64,000 nucleotides of DNA from Albula goreensis (taxonomy: Eukaryota; Chordata; Actinopteri; Albuliformes; Albulidae), in the NCBI GenBank assembly GCA_022829145.1, contig CM040751.1, positions 930,001 through 994,000 on the forward strand. The letters are read 5' to 3'. Positions within the stretch are counted from its first letter, which is position 1; the number at the start of each line of letters is the position of its first letter. The translations under genes and the position numbers were made by a program. Positions 12,267 through 24,785 of the stretch are shown piece by piece. The notes beneath the pieces are model-generated. The model saw nothing but the letters and a program-made list of their open reading frames with translations. It did not search any database and was not told the origin of the DNA.

Positions 12267-15200
12267 GAAAACAAAAAAACCATGAAGTTCACTCAAAATT
12301 AGTCACATGTCTTTACTCAGTGATTTGTGCAATCTCATCACAACCAACTAGGTGATTGCCTGTACACTGTGTCAATCCTTAAAAACAAAACATTCTGAAC
12401 CGAGGGCTGATAACATTTCACAATGCCAGAGATAAGTGCTGTCTGTCTCTGTGTGTTTTCCCAAGTGCATGGCGTGTGAAGCCTGGGCGTGGGTGATTGC
12501 TAGTAAATGTTTCACATGTGTGGCTCGATGTACCTTAACCTGGGCCGTTGTGCAATGTGCGGGGTCCAGTCACAGCGTAATGGCCAGAAAGTCGCCCCTG
12601 CACGGTGATGTCACTGGGAATGCTGACACTGTGGTTGGTCCATAGGGTTAGTGGGCGTGGAGACACACTCGCAGACATGTTTGTGTAAGCGGAGAGTCTG
12701 GCAGTGAGAGTGTGAGCCACCATACTTGAGCGCTAAAGGTGTGCTGAAGGACTGTGATTCAACCTGTGTTTAAAATCGGGCCTGATGTGTGTGTGTCTCT
12801 CGCTCTCCCGTTCTCTCTCTGCAGAACAAGTCGTGGAGGAAGCTGAAGACCATGGTCCAATGCTCCCCTTTGGTGTCATCTTTCAAGAAGCGTTGGGTGC
12901 AGCTCGCTGGGCATGCAGGTGCGAGTCTGTTTGTCCACAGTCCGTCTGTCTGTCCGTCTGTCTGTGCACAACCTGCACGGCCTGTCTGTATGTCTGTCTG
13001 CTCGCAGCTTGCACAGTGTAAAGCCGTTTTCACACGTGGACTCCAGAGAATGTCAGGTCTGAACATTTTCCGGAGTTTCCCTTTCGCACGTGTAGCACAG
13101 AGCCGGAGATCGGCTGTGTCAGACGCGTTCGCACCTACTGGAAATAATACGTTTGGTTTAAGCAAGTGGGTGGCGCCTGGGTGGAACGTGCATAGGCAAG
13201 ACGTGGCGCAAAAAGTATGCTGCGGATATCGCAGCGTTTCGTTTGCAGCACATCTGAGATAGCGAACAGAGCTACCGACTCATCTGTAATGTTGACCGTT
13301 TTTGCGTTGATATCAGTACTGCATGCATTTGGACGTAATCACAATAGCAACGAAGACAGCAATATACAGACAAGCAGAACGAAGCAGCTACCCTCGGAGG
13401 CTCGTGTAAATCTCATGATAGAAACGTCATTAACACGCCCCACGTGAATTCTCCGGAAAATTACCTGTGGTATTTACACATGGGAACAACCAGTCATTAC
13501 CCGGACTTTGTACTTGGCAGCTAGCCAGATTAAGTCCGTATAATGTCCAGCGTGACTATTTCAGACATTTACGTTCACACGTACATCTCCTCCGGGTAGT
13601 TTCCGGAAAATTTCAGGGTTGCGGCGCATGTGTGAAAGGGGCTTAAGAAAAATCATTACTGTAATACTACTGATACCAACAAAACAGTTAGTGTAGTATT
13701 TGTTTCATATTGCTACTGACACTGAATTCAAAAGAATAACAATTTATTGTACACAGATACGAGAGAGAAACATACCGGTGAAAAATACACTGTTACGCAG
13801 ACTGCCTACTGCAACAGGAGCCAAGGAAATGAGTGCGTTGACCTTATAAGTTGGTCCCTTGCACAGTGCTCAGGACAGATGTTAGTAGAAGCTCCATTAT
13901 CTCTAAACATTTATGTTTTGCGTTGTCCCGGCCTGTCCAAGAACCAGTCGTCTTAAGAGTGACCATTTCAGGGCAAAACCCTTTTTACAAATTACCCATG
14001 AGGTATTGCTTTCATGATCTGTTGATAGTTCCTCCTGGATGCAGAAACAAATGACATCTAATCATTGTGAGGTGTTAGCTGACTCGAGGAGGCAAGGGGG
14101 TCGTCAAACAGGTTTGTGTATCGCAGGGACAGAAGTGAGAGTGCAGTGTGAGGGTGCACTGAACTGTCCCCAGCGAAATAGTTGTATTTGTTTCAGTCTT
14201 AACAGACAGTAGCCTGTCTGTCTATATTCCTGTCAGTCTGCCCGCCCGCCCTTCCGTCCGTCCGTACAGCCGTCCGTCTGTCCGCCCACGCGCCCTTCGC
14301 GGCTGTCTTATCCGCGCCTACTGTTTATTCGAAGCATACTGTCTCCATGGTAACTTGCTTTTTTGGCAGGGTCCTTCGAAATTGAGCGACTTCTGACAGG
14401 GACCTAATGTCTGAAGGAGTGGCATAGTGAAAAGAATGCCACTAGCTTGTCTGCAATAAAACACATTTTACACATTAACAGATGCTTGTATTGATTAACG
14501 GTGCTCCGAGAAGATTAAGTTGAGCTGTGCGGTCGGAGGCTTTGTAATGCAACAAACTCCACGGACCATCCCTTTTATGTCCTGGCAGCTTTACCCTTCC
14601 ACTTGACAATAACTTTCAGTGCCTCTGCAATGGAGACATATGAATTCCTTTGACATTACATTACATTATAGGCATTTTGCAGACGCTCTTATCCACAGAG
14701 ACTTACAACACAAAGTGCATGAAGCGGGACAGGAGCGCTGAAGTAACTAGAGTTGGGTAAAAGTCCCAAATGCTAGAATTGTAATTTCATAATAGCTTTT
14801 GTTTCATATTGGAGAGAGACCTATGAATGATTTTTGCAGTTACAAGTACACATCGTACATGCACACCAATTCCTGTATTCTGTAACTCCACGAGCTGCAG
14901 CTGTCTGAATAAGTGAGTTATCAGGTGAAAGTTATCGAGGGGAAGTGTGACTCAGCCCTTTTTACACCAGATGAAAAGTGAAAAAAAAACTGTTATTTCA
15001 TATGACACTACGTTTTGAATAGATTTGCTGAAATTTATCAGAGCTCTACAAAGAGTGTTTTCAAATTCTACCAACATGTAAAGAGTTTCGTGCACTTTTC
15101 AATCGCATTTCAAGCGATTCGAGTTTTTATTGGTAGGGAAAGAATACGCTTACATAGCCAAAGCATATGTTATCTCTGTATACGTTGTCATTCACTGTGC

Positions 15201-18200
15201 CACCTGTCTGCTTTGAGTTAGTCTCTCTGGTTGTAATTTTTAAAGTGGGTCAATGCTGTGCTGATATTTCTGGTCTGTATGTTAATTGTCCTATAAATGA
15301 TTACTTACTTGATGAGTCTTACTCTAAACTCATTTAACACCCCTGCAAGTCTTACTTGGTATAAATATTGATACCACTTTTCAATATTATTCCGCAGAAG
15401 CCCAAGCGTGTATTTTTAATGCAACGTTATTAAAAAGACTTAAACTGTCACAGAACAATGTTAATATTCTGTCCATTAGCGATTATTTTTGGTTGCCATA
15501 TGCACTCTGCAGGACTGTTTTACTGCAGCAGCTTTAATACTGATTCTCATTAATTTATTAGACATCCTGCTTGTCAGAATTTCAGCTACCAAACCCTGCA
15601 TGCTTTTATTTCACGGAATTTGGTGGTCAAACCTTTCTGCATACATTAGCATGTGCACTAACAGAATGTTTAGACATTCTGCCGGGCATTTGCATGTGTG
15701 GTCTCATTTGTATTTCCTCGTGCAAATATATTCTACACGCATCATTTCCAAGCTAGAATGTGCTACTGCATCCATATATTAGTATGAGCAGTTATACCCT
15801 CATTCTCTCAACATTTGCATTTGTTGTCTTGTTGTATCGGTGTACTTTCCACGTTCACAGATTTTACAGCTCATGTTTATTCTCTGAATCAGCATGTGTG
15901 GTAATGCCAGTTGTGCGTCCGCACAGGTAACTTCCAGGCCGGAGACGGCGGCAAGCTGCTGAAGAAGTACTGCGAGTGCGAGAGGCAGTGTCTGGAGAAG
16001 CTGATGGGCGACTCCCTGCGGCCGTTTGTACCGGGGTACTACGGCGTGGTGCGGCGCGACGAGCAGGACTACAACGTGATGGACGACCTGCTGGCCGACT
16101 TCGACTCGCCCTCCATCATGGACTGCAAGATGGGCAGCCGGTAAGAGCAGCTTGAGGGCGCCGCGGGCGCAGCGGCCTGGCGGTGTACTGCCCACGCCGG
16201 CCGTGAGGCTGGCATTAGTAACAGTATCGTGGCGCAGGGCAGGGTGCTGATAACGGGCGGTGCGGATTTGTAACGGCCGCATTTTTTAGCCAAACGTTAG
16301 CAGTACTGGATGGGTCTGTGTATTTTTGGAAAGTGTGAGATCTAGTTCTTGTCTTCCGTGCAGTTCTGTGTTCCCTACATGGGAGGCACGCAAAATGCAG
16401 TAGTGCTAAGAAGTGCTCTTCTCTTTTCCTCTTCATCCCTTCCTCTCCCTTTCCCCCTTCTCCCCTCTCTATTTTCCCTTCCTGCCACTCTTTTCTTTTC
16501 CGTTTCTTTCCCTTGCCTTCACCCACCTCTCTGTCTTCCGCTCTCCCCCTGTCTCCGCCCTCCAGGACGTATCTGGAGGAGGAGCTTGTGAAAGCTCGGG
16601 AGAGGCCCAGGCTCCGTAAGGACATGTATGAGAAGATGGTTGCCGTGGAGCCCGGGGCCCCGAGCGCGGAGGAGCGGGCGCAGCAGGCCGTACTGAAGCC
16701 CCGCTACATGCAGTGGAGGGAGACCCTGAGCTCCACCGCCACCTTGGGCTTCCGCATCGAGGGCATCAAGGTAGGGGGTCGTTACACCACACTGCTGCAC
16801 TCTACTACACTGGTCTGTGAGGGATACAGGTCTGCACCGCTAAGCCTGCCTGGGACATTGGACTAGGACTTGAATACTCTAGTCTGGTGATATAGGACTC
16901 TATTACACTGGTCTGGTGATATAGGACTCTATTACACTGGTCTGGTGATATAGGACTCTACTACACTGGTCTGGTGATATAGGACTCTACTACACTGGTC
17001 TGGTGATATAGAACAGGACTACAGTAGTTTGGTGATATAGGATTGTACTGCACTGGCCTGGTGATATAGGACTCTACTACACTAGTCTGGTGATATAGGA
17101 CTCTATTACACTGGTTTGGTGATATAGGACTGTATTACACTGGGTTGGTGATATAGAACTGTACTGCACTGGCCTGGTGATATAGGACAGGACTACAGTA
17201 GTCTGTTGATATAGGACTTGTGCTACACTGGTCTGGTGATATAGGACAGGACTACAGTAGTCTGGTGATATAGGACTGTGCTACACTGGTCTGATGATAT
17301 AGGACAGGACTACAGTGTCTACACTGGTCTGGTGATATAGGACAGGACTACAGTAGTCTGGTGATATAGGACTGTGCTACACTGGTCTGATGATATAGGA
17401 CAGGACTACAGTAGTCTGGTGATATAGGACTGTGCTACACTGGTCTGATGATATAGGACAGGACTACAGTAGTCTGGTGATTAGGACTGTGCTACACTGT
17501 CCATACAGTTGACAGATTCTGTAAAGCATCAATCACATCCCACCATATAGGTCTGCACAGCTTGGAATGATGTTTTAGGTCTGTACTGTAGAATCTGTTC
17601 AGTACATAGTAGTCTGTATGAATAAATCTCCACAGGTTGTGTTAGTGTGTACTGCAGAAGTACAGAAACAGGGGTTACGCTGGGACAGTTTTCGGTCTTT
17701 TCTGCTGAATCTTGTCAGGTTCTAAATATAGCACGCTGTTTAAGATACTTATGCTACAAAAGGGGAACAAACTGGGCTACAGGATTAGAGATGAACCTTT
17801 GTCTATAAAATTTAGTGGAAATTTAATAGTCAAGCCCTACTGGAAGATTATTTTCTAAAATTTTGTAAATGTATCCTTACTGAAAGATTAAATGTGGCTT
17901 TCAAATGAAAATAACAAATTGTTTGCAATCTCAAAATCCTGCAGAAAGCTGACGGTACATGCAATACCAATTTCAAGAAGACCAAGCACAGGGAGCAGGT
18001 GATGCAAGCGCTGAAGGACTTTGTGGGCGGCAACACTCAAATTTTGGTACGTTTCTCCTGGGAGACTGGGAGCAAAGTTGGACCCTGTCCATTCTGCATT
18101 GCCAAATGATACACCATATGGCAGAAAAAGCACAAAACAGGAGCTTAAGTGAGAATAACACAAGCATAACAAACTATGCCTTCAGACCAACTCAGAATGA

Positions 18201-19043
18201 AATAAATCCTAAAAGAACATATATAACTGGGAAGTCGAGACAGTTTCAGACTAGAAAGCTCGATTGAGGTTCGATATCAAAATCACTTAAAAACGTGACA
18301 TTATAAATCTAACTTTTTTCTGTGTTTGTCTCTCTCTGACAGAAGAACTACCTGCAGAGGCTGGAGGAGCTGAGGGCCGAACTGGAGAAGTCGGAGTTCT
18401 TCAGAACGCACGAGGTAAGCCTTGATCTCCTCCATCCCATTCTCATGCCATGTCGTACCACTGTACCCACAATGCCCTGGGACTGCTACAGTAGCTTTCG
18501 TAAGTATAATCGTAGATTTATTATACTTACATTATATCAGTTGATTCCTCGGCTAAAATTAGATTTATCTGTTTAACCAAGTATGTGGTTGTAGGGCATC
18601 TCTTAGTCCTGGTTGGTTTGACATCCCGTTATTTCACGCTGCGACTTGCTCTGATTTCTTTTCAAGTCAGTAGGTGAAGTGGTAAGGTAATTCTGGTTTG
18701 ATTCTGATGCCTATTAAATCACTGTAACATTCGCTCTAACTCTGTGTTTGACCTGTTGATTCGCTGTGCTATTTGCTCCAACTCTTGCTTGGGTTTGACC
18801 TAACCGTACCCTGACCCTAACTCTTCATGGCTGCAGGTGGTGGGCAGCTCCCTGCTGTTTGTCCATGACGGCTCCGAGAGGGCCCGCGTGTGGATGATCG
18901 ACTTCGGAAAGACCGTGCCCCTGCCCCCGCCCCTTACCCTAGACCACCGGACCCCCTGGGTCGAGGGCAACCGCGAGGACGGCTACCTGTGGGGGCTAGA
19001 CAACCTCATCGACATCCTGTCTGCCATGCTGCCTGCAGGCTGA
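3183..19043 (+). CDS. itpkc: Inositol-trisphosphate 3-kinase C, seven coding exons
   Basis: Phosphorylates Ins(1,4,5)P3 to Ins(1,3,4,5)P4, ending or reshaping calcium signals. Coding exons: 3183-4424, 12825-12918, 15927-16140, 16566-16770, 17945-18046, 18343-18414, 18837-19043. All have GT-AG borders and matching phases, giving about 711 residues (human ITPKC 683). The ATG at 3183 is chosen because an in-frame stop lies at 3030-3032 and it has A at -3 and G at +4. The N-terminal 414 residues are a low-complexity Ser/Glu-rich regulatory region ending in a PRLIVT segment and a Ser-rich acidic stretch as in ITPKC. Residues about 417-437 are the basic, Trp-bounded calmodulin-binding type segment. 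PxxxDxKxG lies at 507-515, SSLLFVHD at 647-654 and IDFGKT at 664-669. The exon 4-5 sequence ([28 protein letters not shown]) is ITPKC-like rather than ITPKA/B. The copy appears intact and is convergent with actmap. Confidence 0.95.
7985..8600. repeat. 48-bp minisatellite in itpkc intron 1
   Basis: About a dozen copies of a 48-base unit (core 'ttccagtgtgtggatgggcc' plus 'cctgttaaggcac'), with one shortened copy near 8200-8220. The unit length is a multiple of three, so both strands stay open by periodicity alone. It lies deep in an intron. Confidence 0.88.
9880..10029 (+). CDS. itpkc: Candidate alternative first exon of itpkc
   Basis: Inside itpkc intron 1, a GC- and CpG-rich stretch (about 9820-10030) holds an ATG at 9880 followed by 50 open codons. 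It ends exactly at a strong donor (CAG|GTAAGA, 10027-10035) in phase 0. Exon 2 at 12825 also begins in phase 0, so splicing would join 50 new residues to the complete calmodulin-binding and kinase region, giving about 347 residues. The new N-terminus is Ala/Cys-rich and hydrophobic near its end ([13 protein letters not shown]), which could be a membrane anchor or a palmitoylated tail. This is read from sequence only. No transcript evidence is available, and the short frame could be chance in GC-rich DNA. Confidence 0.4.
12125..12264. repeat. CA microsatellite (two blocks)
   Basis: (CA)n blocks at about 12129-12154 and 12192-12264, in itpkc intron 1. Other simple repeats in this window: CA at 5775-5855, 7427-7471, 45597-45625 and 62155-62192; GT at 5360-5387, 7805-7840 and 11262-11290; CT at 50951-50995; GA at 9653-9676; and a T run at 29799-29820. 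Confidence 0.95.
13022..13643. mobile_element. Non-autonomous inverted-repeat DNA transposon (Harbinger-like)
   Basis: The left end AGCCGTTTTCACACGTG pairs with the inverted right end AGCCCCTTTCACACATG, and a TAA triplet flanks both sides (13019-13021 and 13644-13646), fitting a 3-bp target duplication. CCGGA-containing subterminal repeats also mirror each other. No transposase is visible. The PIF/Harbinger assignment rests on the TWA-type duplication only. Confidence 0.6.
14651..14780. repeat. Dispersed repeat shared with the 39.1 kb copy
   Basis: 'cattacattacattata' followed by 'gacttacaacacaaagtgcatg' and 'aaaagtcccaaatgc' recurs in diverged form at about 39060-39190 ('gacttacaaggcaaagtgcatg', 'aaagtcccaagtgcc'). 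Probably a short interspersed element. Confidence 0.5.
16870..17500. repeat. 29-bp minisatellite in itpkc intron 4
   Basis: About 21 copies of a 29-base unit with core 'ctggtgatataggac' and a variable half (ctctattacactg or aggactacagtag). Higher-order alternation of the two variants appears after about 17200. Confidence 0.88.
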
Positions 19044-21550
19044 GGGGGGGAGGGAGACCACAGTGGGACCCGCATAGGGGTGGAGCGATTTATGACCCTG
19101 CCCCAGAAAGCGGGGCTCCTGGAGAACCCCAGACAAAACTGTTAATGGCTGCCGTGTTCCACATCTGAAAGAAAGGGACCGAAAAAGACAGAAAAGGGGG
19201 TGAAGTGAAAAAACAGGGAAATTAAAGAAAGACGATAAGAGATGCTGAGCCTGGATGAGATTTAGCACTGACTTGCCTTAAGAGACAGAGAAAGCACAAG
19301 CGTGACTCCGGAAAGTGACTCAGGTCCAGCAGATAACCACAGCCTTTCTCAGGCTGTGTTGACCCCTGCCGGTGTGAGAGGAGTTGAGGCATGGGTGTGT
19401 TTTTTTCTTTTTGATAAAAAAAATTGTGTATTTTATTTCAAGATGGACCATTTGCATTTTACAACACTAGATTCTCTGGAAAGACTGTGCACTTATATTT
19501 TTCTGGGTTTAACTTTGTTTTAATGTAAATACTGTTTTATTTATGCATTGCGGAGATACAGACTTTGTGAAAATGCTGGCTTTTTTGTATGCTTTGTCTT
19601 GGGTAGAGGGTTAGAGGGAGACCAACCATTGTTGGAATTTTGCAGGGTAGTCAACCAAAAATGACCAAGACTTCTAGCTTTTAAGATAAATCAGACGATG
19701 AGTTTTAAATGTGGGCGGTGTGAAAGACAGTCAGGGCAGAGTTTGGTCGCCTTAGAAAGGATACACAGCCCACTGGAACCTGAGGTGGTGTGAGCTAAAA
19801 TGGTTTAAGCTCTGGAAGTGCGAACAGGTGTTACAAGAACAGGTGCAGACCTGCTCTCATAAAATGTGATGGCTTTGCACCGGTTTGTAATCAATATCCG
19901 TCATGACCAATTGGTCTATATTGCACTATTATCCCTCTCAGAAGCTACCGAACAAAGATAGCGACCCTTTATTTCGTTAAATATTGACCCCTGTCAGTGG
20001 ATTTCCTGCTAAAGATCTGTGGAGTTCTGGCTCAGTTTTTTTGATTAATTTTAGCTTTCCAAACTTGCCTCTATATTCTGGGAGTGAATTCAGTTCTTTT
20101 ATTGAAGACTGGAATCATTCACATTGATAACAGCAAATTCCTTGTAATGATGTTGTGAGTGATAGATTAACTTGTGTGACCTGCATCGTCACCCAATGTG
20201 AATTTTGATTGGATCTGGTAGAAAGAGAGTTTGGTTTGGGGAGCTATGAGAAAAGACGTTTTTTCCTGTGTATGTTTTTCTCAATGTCAAGGTATTGACT
20301 TGCTTTTCCTGGAATGTCTACTCTGTACACAGCTGCTTATGTGTAACCTGAAGTGTATAAAACCATTTTTTCCTCAGAATTCTTAAGTCATGGCAGGAAA
20401 TGTGCACACTGTGTATTTGGCCACACTGTGGTTCCCTATTTTTTCCGTTTGTGGGTGGGGGGGGGACAGAGAGGTCCAGCCTCTAGCATAAAGAATATTG
20501 GAAATTCAGTATCAGCCCTGTTAAAAGACTGGTATATTGTTATAAGGTTTAAAAACATAGTTTTTTATCTGTGAGATGACAATGACAGTGAGTTTTTATG
20601 AATTATAACTGGGATTTAAAATATTTTGGCTAGTGCAGGGTTTGTTAAAATGCTGTTGAGAGCTTGCATTGGTTTTTGTGACTTGTCGACAGCATTTTTT
20701 CTAAGCCTGTATAACTATTTTGATTGTATACATGCTTGGTGTCGGTACAAGTACCACAAAGGCTTGTTTTGTAAAAGTGCACAGGGATTTCAAAATATAT
20801 ATATTTTAAACATTTTAAGAAGCCACATTTGATAAATTATTGATCTTTAAAAGCAATGTTTTTGCGTTTTTATTGTGGGCATGAATGTGTCCTCACTGGA
20901 CAGTCGAGAGCGTTGTTGCTACTGAGTGCCATCTGGCCAGGAAGTGGAAAGTTGTGTGTAAGTTACATTTATTCACCTGTTTCCAGTTAGACCCTCTACA
21001 TATGGTACACACTTACCTGAGATATGAAAGCCAGGAGAATACATATATTTTGCGTGCATCAGATAGTATTTTGCATGTTGGTTTCCTTTGGTATTATTCT
21101 ACAATTCCAAATCTTTACAGGTGAATGGCTACAGGAACTGATGTACATATTAACTCTGAGAGTGTCGGTCTGTCCGCCAACATACCGGCCCAAGTCTTCC
21201 TCCATATTCTCCTGTTGAGTATTAAGGAACCGCATGGCTCTTTGTGTGTCCTCACACATCTGTGAATGATTCCACCCATGAAACAAATAAAACACGTCAT
21301 TCTCGAAAGCCTGAATACTTCTTTCAGGAAGTGTAATGTATTATTTCTCATTAGGATGTCCATGGTCTTATCTTTGGTATAACATAGTTTTTTTTTCTGG
21401 ACTTTGCTGCTGAGCAGTGGAATGTTTTTGTGGCCTTGCTTTGCACAGTGAGTTGAAACAGACAGGGGTGTTCAGGGTAGGACATCCAAGCTAGAGCGCA
21501 CCACTGTTTGTGTACAGAATGCAAATGCAATAAACTTAAACTGTGAGTCG
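19044..21550 (+). other. Long 3'UTR of itpkc and convergent intergenic end
   Basis: There is no coding potential after the stop at 19041-19043. AATAAA polyadenylation hexamers on the + strand occur at 21286-21291 and 21529-21534, which would give a 3'UTR of about 2.3-2.5 kb. From here to 22318 the only structure is the 3' end of actmap on the other strand; a minus-strand AATAAA lies at 21965-21970. Confidence 0.55.
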
Positions 21551-22318
21551 TGTTGTTTTATTAGCACAATAGCTTTCCTGGCTTGGGTGTTCCTATTAAG
21601 AGCTTGCTGTCCCATCACAAATGACTTCATTCTTACCATAAATATGTTTAACGCCACACTTTCCACTTGTGGTTTATAATTATAAAGTACAACTGGAGAG
21701 AAGAACCATCTAGAACAGGAAGAGTGTGTCACTGCACATGGTTTCACATATGAAAAGCTGTGACACTACTGTCACACCCCACACAACGTGTACCATCGTG
21801 TCGCCATATGACACGCTGACCTAACTCTTCCTCGTCGCTCACAGCCTCTGTGCCCATCATCATCATCATCGCTGCCGTCAGTCCCTTTATATCCACTCAG
21901 CTGCACATGAGCTGGAATTATTCAGTTCATGATTCAAAACATTCCCACAAAACACTATGAACATTTTATTTAACAGTCATTTCCTGAGTGAAAATTAAAG
22001 CATCCCTGACAGTCAATTCCGGACAGAGGACCAATACAATCTGCCACAAAACAAACCGGTAAAACTAGAGGTAAAAATAAACTTTAACTGTTGTAAACCT
22101 TTAATGCTGGTCAAATAAAGCTAAAACTAGATGAGCAACAGGAAAAAATGGAAGCTTGCTAAATCAGAAACCAATCTACTGAAAATTGGAAGCTACCAAA
22201 ATGGTGCAAACTAGTAACAGAGCAAAAAATAACTTTCAAAATAAGAATCCTTACAAATAAAAAGGTATAAGGACTCAAAACAGCAGTAAAACAAAAGGCA
22301 GGACATTCCACTTCATCC

Positions 22319-24785
22319 CTAGGCATCTGTCTGTCTGTGAAGCAAGACCACCTGTCCAGACAGACCGGCCTCCAGGCCACCCTGGGGCACGACGTAAGCC
22401 GAGCCATCGGCTGCCCGCTGGGGGTCCATCTCCTGCAATTGGGCATTGCTCCGCTCTAGCGCCTCCAGTGGCCACAGCTGGTATCGCAGGCTCTTGCCCT
22501 GCTTGGCCAGGATATAGGCCTCCTCCACCCCCTCTCCTGGACAGCAGGGGCTATCCTTTGGCAGCAGCAGCCAGGACAAGGTGGGGTCTGCCTGGAAGAG
22601 CCCCACATTCAGACTGCCATGGGCCACACCCAGGACAGTTCCTAAGGGAATGTGAACAGACAAAAGGGGTTTATCTGGATCATACACCACAAGGCTGCTG
22701 GTGCATACTGGACATGTTTGCATGTACAAATACTAATTTGACAAATACTATTTGACAAGTTATGTGCTGCATAGTTTGTTTTTGCCCAGTGCACAGATGC
22801 ATGCTAGGTTGACAGGTAGGCTGAGCGTTACAGGTGTGTGCTTGGGTGGATACCTGAGACTGTGCCCAGGCAGTGGTGTAACAGGTGTCTGCTTTGTGGA
22901 CAGGTGTCACCAATCACTGTCTCTCACCTGAAGCCACGGCCCAATGTGCTCTGTGGCCTTTACGCATGCATGGCTCATGGTTGAAGTCTTCATCATAGCT
23001 GTGCAGGTACAGTTAAAGAGCCCAACAGAGGGGTGGTCTTTCTGCTCTGCTGTGCAGGTACAGTTAAACGGCCAATCAGATCCGTGCTCTTCCAGCTCTA
23101 CTGCAGCTGCACATTAGCTGCGACTGAACTGGACCCACAACATGTCGGCCTAATAAAGATAGTGAAAGTGTTTGCTCTGGGCTAAGTCAAGTAATGTGCA
23201 TAAATTAATCCGGCATGAAATACCGAGGTGCAAAAGCACTGTAACCAGCGTTTACTGTTATCTAGAAGGCCTTTTTTTGCACAACAGTAATAGGTGGCGT
23301 TTTTGTTGGGGAGTCAAGGATACGGAATGAGGGCAGGCAGTCCAACGGAAAGGTGTCTCAGGATGTGGATAGAGTTAGCTCCTCCCATTCCCCCCGATAG
23401 CCACTCGGCTCGGCACCCGCAGACCTCTTCCGCCAATGACGCCATGTCCTGAGCTGAGACACCCACACACGAACACAGAGCAAACGCATTTGTGGTTGAA
23501 ACGCATCATCGAAATACTAGTATGTCATTAAGCTTAGCTTCTCATATCTTCACTTTTCTCTGAGCCTTCGGTTTACAAAATACAAGCATTAGGCTTTCAC
23601 ATAATCTGATTATTATTCTGCCATGACCAACACCTTACAAGTCGTATACGAAGGGTTTTTCTTTTTATATTTTTGACTGAGTTAGGGCTTCTGCTCCACT
23701 TATGTGCTCAACTACTATTGTAGGCTTCACCTGAGAAGACCTCCCCCTGGGCGGTGTAGCCCCTCTGCATCGCTGTCTGCACCACCGTCTCCATGGACAC
23801 GCCTGCTGGGGGCTGCAGGAGGTGTGCCGCCATCCACAACGCCACCAGTCCACACCTGAGGAACCAGACAGAGCCCAAACTCCCAACAGGCACAACCCCG
23901 GCGCCAACAAACACATCACCTCCTGACACAAAACGACTTACTGAATTCTGCGTATCTGCATGTCGAATGAGACACAGATGCAGAGCTAATTAACAACAGC
24001 ATTTACTCACTGTGGTCCATCCTGAATGAGGGAAGGCACATATTTGTTGAAGAGAGCCCACCGCAGGTCTTTCCGGAAACTGCAAAGAACGGACGGCAGA
24101 GATGGTCCAGGGTGAGACAGGGAAACGATTTGAGTAACTGACCCAACCTTGTGTGAATTAGCATTTCATTTTACACAGCCATGTTGATCTTGAGGCTACT
24201 TAGAGTAGTTGTGTATACCAGTTTTCCCTTTTACAAGAGTGTAGCATTATGGGATAGACACACAGAAAGGGGTCTTCTTCAATGCACAGATCGAAAACGA
24301 AAAGCTGATGGTTGAGATTTGCTCACCTGACTCATGTGTCCATTTTAAATGGACACATGTTCAATACAAGCTATGATTAGGCCAAATATACATGGATTCT
24401 GTCACCTGCCTGATATCCCTGCAGTTATTCTGGATATTTTATTGTACTTTATGTTAAGTTCTCTTTTACAATGTCCACTGGAGAAGTCTGGGAGAAGGGT
24501 GTGAGGGACTGTCAGCCAGATATGTTCATATTGATGATAAATGTGGAAATGGTTTGACGGCCACCTGATGCTACCTCACCTGCCCTCTCTCTGCTGAAGC
24601 AGAATCCGTGCCTCCTCATGATCCCCCTGCACCGGGGACTTTCCATCGGCTATGGCCTGGTAAAGTTTCTTCTTGCTGGAGCTAGGGAGAACAGCTGGGG
24701 GCGTCGGAGCTAACGGAGGCGGCGGCGGAGGTGGAAGAAGAGGAGGCGGCGGCGGAGGAGGAAACTTTGGGTATTCATGCGACAT
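22319..24785 (-). CDS. actmap: Actin maturation protease (C19orf54 homologue), six exons
   Basis: Cysteine protease that removes the acetylated N-terminal residue of newly made actin. Exons from 5' to 3' on the minus strand: 24580-24785, 24011-24079, 23731-23855, 23324-23453, 22928-22998, 22319-22641. Phases chain correctly and give about 307 residues (human 351). The start ATG at 24785 opens an N-terminal polyproline tract, which in the human protein recruits profilin-actin. The catalytic Cys is C93 in QCGLVALWMA, and the probable catalytic His is H195 in KGHRAHWAV, preceded by YDEDFNHEPC. The C-terminal part contains LAKQGKSLRYQLWP and AYVVPQGG blocks typical of the family. The gene converges on itpkc and is head-to-head with snrpa, as in human. 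No lesions were seen. The shorter length comes mainly from a compact proline-rich N-terminus. Confidence 0.93.
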
